This document shows, one piece after another, positions 48,291 through 55,358 of a stretch of 55,358 nt of DNA. Origin of the DNA: Gryganskiella cystojenkinii (Eukaryota; Mortierellomycota; Mortierellomycetes; Mortierellales; Mortierellaceae); NCBI GenBank assembly GCA_015852425.1, contig JAAAIG010000130.1, positions 1 to 55,358 on the forward strand. The letters run 5' to 3'. The translations under genes were made by a program, and so were the position numbers. Under the pieces are notes generated by a model. That model did no database searches, was not told the DNA's origin, and saw nothing but the letters and a program-made list of their open reading frames with translations. How positions within the stretch are numbered: position 1 is the first letter of the stretch; the number at the start of each line of letters is the position of its first letter.

Positions 48291-48992
48291 ATGTTGTTCA
48301 GCACCCTCAACCCCAAGCGACGACTCTCTGGTCTTTCCTTACTTCTTTTCGCCGCTCTCATCCTTGTCATCCAAGAGACCGTCCTCCTCGGCGTCACCGC
48401 TCACTCTTGGCTGGATTGCTCCCAAACCGCGAGCGCGTCATCCTGCAAAGGGTACGCGATCGGGTATCCCTCCCGAGCGAACCCAGACATCAATACTCTC
48501 TACACCTACCTGGTTAGTGGTCGTAACAATGCCGCTTCCGTCTGTCAGCCGGGTCGCCAAAACCGATTCTCGACCTCGAGTGCTAAAAAGGACAAAAGCC
48601 TACCCTTCCCGCCCGTGGTCGCCAAGGCTGGTCAGACCTTGAACCTGTCCTGGGAAGCGAATGGTCACTTGGACGATCCGAAACATCATATCGTTAGTGG
48701 AGCAGCCAAGGCACCCTCGCAGGTTGAGGTCTATTGGACCGGCAAACCAGAGACCTTGTTGACAACCCGTGGAAAAGTTGTCGACAACAAAAAAATGATG
48801 TTGGCCCAGATGAATTTCGCAACCCCGGCCAATTGTGACGATCCCAAGAACCCAAATACGGTCTGTCATGGCAAGGTCCAGATCCCAAAAGGTACCAAGC
48901 CGGGACGTTACCAATTGGTCTGGTGGTGGAAGTTTGACAAGAACCCGGTCGGGGAGGAGTACTCGACTTGTTTCCAAGTCAATGTGCAGTAA
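48291..48992 (+). CDS. Secreted LPMO-like protein with N-terminal histidine
   Basis: Single exon, 233 residues from the ATG at 48291; an upstream in-frame ATG (48108) lies before the TATA box and would mask the signal peptide. Residues 1-37 form a signal peptide with a basic start and hydrophobic core, ending VTA before His38. The mature protein would begin HSWLDC, and a free N-terminal His is the first ligand of the copper histidine brace in lytic polysaccharide monooxygenases. A second ligand may be His126 in SWEANGHLDD. The C-terminal GRYQLVWWWKFDKNP and EEYSTCF resemble the last strands of LPMOs. Six Cys could form disulfides. I do not recognise the exact AA family. The substrate is unknown. 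Could also be a copper-binding LPMO relative without oxidase activity. Confidence 0.65.
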   Translation: MLFSTLNPKRRLSGLSLLLFAALILVIQETVLLGVTAHSWLDCSQTASASSCKGYAIGYPSRANPDINTLYTYLVSGRNNAASVCQPGRQNRFSTSSAKKDKSLPFPPVVAKAGQTLNLSWEANGHLDDPKHHIVSGAAKAPSQVEVYWTGKPETLLTTRGKVVDNKKMMLAQMNFATPANCDDPKNPNTVCHGKVQIPKGTKPGRYQLVWWWKFDKNPVGEEYSTCFQVNVQ

Positions 48993-49900
48993 AATAGTTC
49001 TGTGGAGGATGGGGGGAAAGGATTAGCAGGAGGAAAGATATTGAAATTTTTGGAAGCGTTCGATATTTTGTAGTCTTTGTCATGTAGCCCTTTCTCATTC
49101 TGTTCATTTTTGAAATTATTACAATCGTTTTTAATCTTGATGCCCAACAAACATTAAGGAGGTATCATTCTCACGGTAAAAATTGTTGACTGATTTCGGG
49201 TGACTGAAGGTCCTAAGTGCTTTCCTTGGTATCTAGTCTGTTGCAACTTTGCCGATAACCCCAAGGACAAAATGGAGAGGAGTGGGCCTGGGATATGTTG
49301 CGGTGACAAAACGACTCGTCTCATAGTCACTCGCGTAAAAGCTTCCCCACGATAGACCCGTAGGTCATCTTCTACGGAAAGTTTTAGTGCTCGACCGTCG
49401 TAAACAAAGGAGTCAGGACAAAACAGATCAAGCAAAAAAGTAAAATGGCGGGGAACTCATGGTAGTGCAAGAGGGCGACGAGAGAGAAAAAAAAATGTGG
49501 GGAAGGAGAAGGGTGAGCCTTTTCCACAACAAGGTGGACTCGACTTTCCATTTTTTTTTACAAAAACAAATCCATACCGGAAGGATTGTCCTTCTCTCTT
49601 TTTCCTACTTTTTATGTGGGGAACAGACTCTGTTCGTCCATAATTGCACCCTCTCTCCTCCGAGATTCGATTATTTATTCTTTGAGCTTCACAGCCCTGC
49701 CCTTCCCCACACGAAGATCTTCCCCGCCTTCTCCCCACACCGCGATCTATGATCTTCAAGATTGGTCAATGATGGTGTTTTTAGGCATTACAAAGTTTAA
49801 TATGAGGGAATATATAGAAGGGAGAGAGAGAGATTGTGAGGTCTAAATATGAAAAACTACAAAGGTGCGCGAGAAGATGAAGAGTTGGCTATCCCGAAAT
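48993..49900. other. Convergent intergenic region
   Basis: 908 bp holding the 3' flanks of the LPMO-like and EF-hand genes. Short open frames occur on both strands but lack composition or motifs of genes. Confidence 0.6.
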
Positions 49901-51180
49901 TTACAGGACGTGCTCGCCACGGAGCTTCTTCTCGGACTTCTGCATGATCTTCAAGAACTCCTCGATGGTGATACGGCCATCACCAGAGACATCGGCCTCG
50001 TGGACGATCTCATCGACATCAGCCTATTTTTATGAAAATAAAAAAATAAAATTCACTGTCAATATCAAATCTCGTAATGACTCCCTCCTTTTGAAAGAAA
50101 AATAATGATAAATCCGATGAAAGGCGAGAAAAAAGATAACTGTCTTACCTCAGAGAGGGAGGAGTTGCCAAAGTGCTGGAGAGCAGCACGGAGCTCGGCA
50201 GCAGAGACGTTACCGGAACCATCCTTGTTGATGGAATGGAAGAGAGCACCGTAGGCCTCATCGGAGGTCTCAGCACCCTTGTGGTTGTTGGCCATCAAGG
50301 CGGCGAAGGCCTTGAAGTCCAAGGGCTGGGAGGGGAGCTTGACAGACTTGGTCAACTCGGGGTTGTTGAGGAGCTATTTGAGACGAGGAAAAACAGGATT
50401 TTACCGGGGTTATTAATCGTGCCCTTTTCTTCGTTGGTCGCTGATCCAGAAGGGTCCCAGCGAGATAAATATAAAGGGCGAAAGCAAAAGGGAAAGGGGT
50501 AACAAGATAGAATGAAAAAAGAAAGACTAGAAAGAAAAAAGAACGGGGTTGGCGCAACACATGGTTTTTTTCCTCGACGATGAAGGATGTGTAGGCAGTA
50601 AAACGGTGACATTTCGATCGGTGTCAACATTGACGTTTTTGTTGTTGCCGTTGTTCTCGCCCTTTTTGTGTAAGGATCAACAACAAACAGGAACAAGGCG
50701 GGCAAACAACAGTAGACATTTTCAACGGAAACACGCATCTTCTTCGGAAGAACGGAAGCACAGACGGAGGCTCGTCGATGCACAACGCCCAACAAGAAAA
50801 ATAAAAAACAAAAATCGTCCAGTCACTGAAAAGCTCCCAATTTCCTTTGCTGTGTCGAAACGGCCGTATTTCAATGACTCTCATCCGCAAAATATCGACA
50901 GGGTGGTGAGTGGCAGGCCCAAAGGTTCAGTCGTCCTCAGCAAGAAAATAAATTAGAAAAAAAAAAAGATGAAGCTCATTCAGAACTGCGACGGGGAAGG
51001 AAATGAAACAGAAATAAAAAAAAGAGAGGTGATGAGAATGCAGCGATTGATTTGGGGGGCGAGTCTACTTGCAGCAAGGAAGTCGGCAAAGGCCTTGGGC
51101 TGGATGACACCAGAGTTGGTGGGGTCGAAGAGGGCGAAAGCCTCCTTGAATTCGATTTCCTGGCCGTGAGAGAGAGACAT
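49901..51180 (-). CDS. Calmodulin-like EF-hand protein (one exon unresolved)
   Basis: Small calcium-binding protein of calmodulin/light-chain type. Clear exons: 51180-51069 (start MSLSHGQEIEFKEAFALFDP), 50373-50149 and 50023-49901 (stop at 49901). The third hand reads NKDGSGNVSAAE and the fourth DVSGDGRITIEE, both with good calcium loops; the first (DPTNSGVIQPKA) lacks several ligands. The gap is in the linker: exon 1 ends in phase 1 at a weak GTAGAC donor, while the next exon opens in phase 0 at LLNNPELTKSVKL. So a further exon with length 3n+2 should lie in the 695-bp intervening stretch, but I could not place it with confidence. Total length would be about 160-170 residues. The upstream intron/promoter is purine- and pyrimidine-tract rich. 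Confidence 0.75.
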
Positions 51181-52450
51181 GGTTGATGTAAATGTGGGTT
51201 GTGTTGGGGTGGAATGTGGGATTGAGAAATCAAGAAAAAGAAGAAAAGAAAGGAGAAAAAGAGAGGAAAGAAGAAAGAAAAGAAAGAGAGGGTGTGGACA
51301 AGTGTAGGAACGGCGTTTGAAAAAAAGAAAACAAAAAAAAAAGTAAACAGAGGACCAGGATCAAGTCATTCATTCAATCGAACGGGACCCAAGCAGTCAA
51401 AGGGCCAGGTCTTGGTTCTTGTTGATGTTCTTTTTTCAGGCACAGACGGGCGATTCAATCAGTCCAAATCAGTTTGTCCAAAAAGCAGGACTCCGCATCT
51501 GAGACCAGTAGGCTTGTCTGAACTCTCTTCTTTCTTTTGCTTTGACTTTTTACCTTTTGACTTGGGTACCTTTTCGTTGAACTAGCGCCACTCTTTCCCC
51601 ACTCTACTCTCTCTTCTTGATCCCCCTTTCATCCGTTCTGCCTTTCCGTCTCTGTTTTGTCTGGCCTCTGGACAAAGTATTTGCCGATAATAAAAATGAA
51701 AGGAAAGAAAATTCAATTGAGCCAGTTGCTCACAACCAACCCTTTTTTGTGTTATTTTTTTTTCATCTTCCACCTTCCTTTTTGCGGCATTTTCGCTCGT
51801 TGTTCATCTCTTCGTCCTTGTGTCGCCAAAAAACAACAACAAGTTAATGTTCTTCCAGCACTGTTGTTGATTCTGTATTGCCTTTTTCTTGCAAGTGGAT
51901 GAACAGAAAACTGTGCCTGTGGCCAGCAAAGATTTTTCGATTTGTTTATTTGCGTGGTTGTTGTTTGTTTTGTGCGCACACACATACACCCGGGAGCCGT
52001 TTTTATCCGGAGCTCTCTTCTTCAATAAAACGAAAAATTGTTGGTCCTCCATGATCTCGCGCGAGTAGATAAAAGCCAACTATCATCTACTCCATCGTCA
52101 TCGACACCAAAGAAAAAAAAACATTGGTACAGCATGTGGGGGAAGAAGCAACCCGCAACCGAGGAAAACTGAATGAGAAAAACCCTCGGTAAAACTCCTT
52201 GCCTTGAAAAAAAAACGAGCCAGATTCACTTAAGAATTTTAAGAGTGGACAAGCCAGACAGACCACACCTGCTGCTGTCTAACAGTTCTTGCGTCTTGCG
52301 TGCTTCATTGAAAAAAACCCAGCAATATTAAAATTGAAGAGGAAGACTCATCGGCCAATCAGATTTCGTTCACAATTCAAAAATAGGTTACTTTTCTTTT
52401 AATTTACAACCAGATCACGTTTTTTCTGGCTTTTTTGTTCGCTATTCTGT
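51181..52450. other. Intergenic EF-hand gene promoter and TPP2 3' flank
   Basis: 1.27 kb between two minus-strand genes. GA-rich DNA sits next to the EF-hand start (51230-51290); A and T runs follow. No gene is supported. Confidence 0.6.
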
Positions 52451-55358
52451 TTAAAAAGTGGCAGCTGCCTTGGGAAGGCGAATACCATCCCAGCTCTTCT
52501 CATACTCTTCCCAAAGGGTCCAGTTCAACTCCTTCAACAATTCGCGACGGGTCGCAATTGCGCTCTTGATGTTGGCAGCACCATCCTTGGATCCACCGCC
52601 TTGTTCGCTCAACCAGGTGTTGATACGCTGAAGCGCCAATCCGTTACGACCGTGCTTGCGCTCACGTTCAAGGTAAACGTTCACAGACTTCCAGTCCGTG
52701 ACACCAGTACCTTCGTTCCACTGGCTCAAGTGGTTGTAGGCAGCATCAGAGTCCTTCTTAAGAGCGACCAAGGCCACACAGCGGGCCTTCAAAGCAGCAA
52801 CCAAAGCAGCCTTCGCCTCCTCCTTCTCCTTCTTGACCTTCTTTTGCTCAGCCTCGGCCTTGCCGTGGAGAGTGACCTGCTTAAGACCAAAGAACTGGGC
52901 CAAAGCAGCCTGATCGATCGCACTCGTGATCTTGTCCGCAACAGCGAGCACCTCTTTCCACTTCTCATCCTTGACAGAGGCATCGGCACTCTCGGCCACA
53001 GCAACGGCGACGTCCAACTGAGCCAACATGAAAGGCAGGTGCTGGCCATGGCCGGCAGCCTCCAACTGCTCAATGAGCTCCTTGCGAGCAACAGCGGCAG
53101 CCTCTTTGTCCTTGTCGGTCTTGTAAGCGGATCCACTCTTCTTCAACCAAGCAACTTGGGCATCGCGAACCTGCTCAGCCAATTGCTTGGCGACGTTGAT
53201 CTCTTCCTCGAGCTCGACAGTCTCCTCCTTGATGGGGATTTGCTCAGGCGCAATGGCGTAGACGACACGGGCGATGGGCTGACCATCAACCTTGGCTCCA
53301 CCCCACTTCCACTCTCCAACCAAAAAGTCACCGGGCTTGGCTCCCTTAGGGTGCTCTGCCGAAGAGACAACAAAGGCGGCCTTGATATCACCACGCTCGA
53401 GAACGGTAGGGAACACGTTCTTCTTGCTGACAAGGGCATCAGGCCAGTAACCGGATACCTCAAGGGTCTGGCTCTTGACCAAGCTAAAGTCGACAACTGC
53501 GGGCAAGTGACGCAACTTCTCGAGGGTCTCCTCGCTCTCATGACGGAGCTGGAGGCGCATCGAGTATTCACCCTTGGGCAGCTTGAACTTCTTGACATAG
53601 ACATCGCCGAAGCCAACGACCTTGTTGTTGATATCCGAGACGATCAAGAACATCTCGAGAGGGGAATCGTAAAGGAGGTCGTTTAAGCTGGGGAAGCGAG
53701 GCGAGACTGTGACGGTATCCTTGCCCGAAGCTGCCTCCACCTTGAAGTTGTAGGTCGAGATCAAGTTGTACATGAGACGAGAGTTGGGCAAGCTATCACG
53801 ATCGGCGACCAAGGGCTTGATCGAGCTCTCTGCGGGGCGAATGACCTTACGGAGGGTGTCCAAGGAGATGCTAGGAGAAAGACCCTCCTCGCGACGGATG
53901 GGAGCAGAGACGTGGAAGCGAGTGATGTGATCACCACCGTTGATGAAAACAGTGCGAGGTCCGCTGGTGGGTCCCGAGATCTGGATGCCGTGGAAAGTCA
54001 ACTCGATGGTGACGTTGTGGGCACCTGGGCTGTCCCAGTACTGAGCCAAGCAGAGCTCCATGGTGTGGTTACTATGGACAGAGAAACGCTTGGTCTCGGA
54101 CTGCTCCTCAGCACCAGCCTCACCGTAACTTCCTTTGCCGAGACGGATCATATAACCCCGGTTGGTGTGATCGTTGCGAAGCTGAGGAATCAACTGAGCA
54201 GCATACACGACAAACTTGGCCGACAACTGAGGAGTGCTGGCGCCGCTGGCGCTGCGAACAACAGCCTCCGCGTGAGTAGCACCAGAGGGAACGCGGATCA
54301 AGCGGCGCTCAATGTGACCAGGCCCAAACTGAACGTTCTCAAACTTGATGAAGGACTGAGTGGTCAACTCGATGGGCTTGGCGACAGTGACGTAGATGCT
54401 GAAGACGGGGCCACGAGCGGGGCAAGAAGAGTCAAAAGCCTGGATTTCACCAAAGTGAACCAATCCTGAGGTCAACTGAGTAGGGTTGACAGTAACCTCA
54501 AACTGGCGGACTAAATTCATGTAACGACAGAGATACCAAGGTTAGTCATGTAGTCTGACAAAAACAAACAAACAAACAAACAACCAAACAAAAAAAAAAG
54601 GAATAAGATCAACAATGGACTTACGAGCGCTGTTCATGAAGAGGTGGTCGGGGACACGAATCCAGCTCTCGGTGGCGACAAGGGTCATGCGGCACTCGAA
54701 GGCGAGCTTCTCCTCGTTGATGTCGGGCTTGCTGTAATCAATATCCTTCATGAACTTGGGCTCTACCTTAACGGTCAAGGTATGGGCTTTGTTGCACTCC
54801 TCCCACTCTCTCAGGTAGATACCACGGGCATTGTCACGCTCGGCGATCTGGATCTTGTAGTCAACATCCTGCTCCTTGTAGGCGTGGTACGTCAAGAGAT
54901 GCTCAAAGGTCTTCTCGACCTGGAGAAAGCCAACGCGGAACTGATCTTGAATATCCTTGGAGGCGTTGACGAGAGCGCGGTGAACACGGTAGGGGGTATA
55001 GGCTTTGTTCTCAGCCTTGAGTCCAGAAAGGATCAGAGAAATGCATCCGCAGGCGTTGGGAGAGCTCATCGAGGTACCGTTCATGCGCTGGTACTTGGAA
55101 AGCTCGTACTCGGGGATCGAAGTAATAGCAGCACCCGGGGCATAGATGTCGACACCAACAGCTCCGTCCAGTGCGGGGCCACGAGAAGACCAAGTGTAAG
55201 GTCTCTCGGGGACAGCCTCATAGAGAGCATACTCGGACTGCTGCATAGCCTGACTTTGGAAAGCTCCGACACTGAAGATACCGGAGGAGGTACCGCCAGG
55301 GGAGCCAACAGTGCTCAAAGCGGGACCAGCGTTTCCGGCAGAGGAGACAAAGATACAT
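52451..55358 (-). CDS. TPP2: Tripeptidyl peptidase II, 5' end beyond window
   Basis: Giant cytosolic subtilisin-type exopeptidase that removes tripeptides downstream of the proteasome. Two exons are in the window: from the right edge to 54625, and 54510-52451. With one leading base from a split codon they give 930 residues plus stop, against about 1250 for the whole family member; the first 300 or so, with the Asp and His of the catalytic triad, are outside. The fragment opens with CIFVSSAGNAGPALSTVG, which includes the oxyanion Asn. It then has the catalytic-serine block NGTSMSSPNACG (Ser codon 55072-55070) and the TPPII-specific beta-rich and helical repeats. An antisense frame of 361 codons is a codon-bias shadow. 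The intron (54511-54624) holds a (CAAA)n repeat. Confidence 0.95.

Noticed and set aside
52601..53686. A 361-codon open frame on the plus strand
   Set aside because: Antisense to TPP2, Leu/Val-rich by complement, with no recognisable domain.

Overview
This window looks like nuclear DNA of an early-diverging filamentous fungus, most likely Mucoromycota and probably Mortierellomycotina. The group call is inference from gene content and style, not from a database search. Genes are split by many short GT..AG introns (donors mostly GTAAGT-like, acceptors TAG or CAG). Coding regions carry poly-Gln, poly-Asn and poly-Ser tracts, and the non-coding DNA is rich in homopolymers. Fungal-specific genes (SPA2, CCH1, velvet, fimbrin of SAC6 type) sit beside genes missing from budding yeast (PARG, eIF3l, tripeptidyl peptidase II, a velvet factor). 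I see no tRNA, rRNA, CRISPR array or intact mobile element.

Layout, left to right. 0.9-2.3 kb (+): a velvet-domain regulator in five small exons. 2.8-6.9 kb (+): a SPA2-type polarity scaffold. 8.5-10.7 kb (-): a Crz1-like C2H2 zinc-finger factor. 10.7-13.7 kb: a 3 kb stretch with no gene that I can support. 13.7-15.1 kb (-): a classical protein tyrosine phosphatase. 15.7-24.2 kb (+): a 15-exon, 2259-residue CCH1 calcium channel. 25.0-25.7 kb (+): a GNAT acetyltransferase. 25.9-28.8 kb (-): poly(ADP-ribose) glycohydrolase. 29.1-30.0 kb (+): Mediator subunit MED31. 30.1-34.2 kb (-): an MscS-type mechanosensitive channel containing a 4-nt micro-exon. 35.0-35.7 kb (+): GNA1. 36.7-39.0 kb (-): TRM5. 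40.5-42.7 kb (-): eIF3l. 43.2-44.2 kb (+): a two-motif CDGSH iron-sulfur protein. 44.3-47.1 kb (-): fimbrin. 48.3-49.0 kb (+): a secreted, LPMO-like protein with a predicted N-terminal histidine. 49.9-51.2 kb (-): an EF-hand protein. 52.5 kb to the right edge (-): tripeptidyl peptidase II, 5' end outside the window.

Most exon structures were built by hand and tested by reading-frame closure: for 15 of the 17 genes every exon sum is a multiple of three and joins recognised domains. The exceptions are the EF-hand gene, where one linking exon is not found, and TPP2, which is cut by the window edge but closes in frame from the edge to its stop. TRM5 closes in frame but needs one poor donor site.

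How the genes may work together. Several concern calcium or membrane stress: the CCH1 channel, a Crz1-like factor about 5 kb away, an MscS-type channel, fimbrin with two EF-hands and a small EF-hand protein. Two act at the polarised cortex (SPA2, fimbrin), and GNA1 feeds chitin synthesis. The remaining genes are housekeeping (MED31, TRM5, eIF3l, TPP2). This is a fungal chromosome segment, not an operon; shared regulation is only plausible for closely spaced divergent pairs such as PARG/MED31 and eIF3l/CDGSH.
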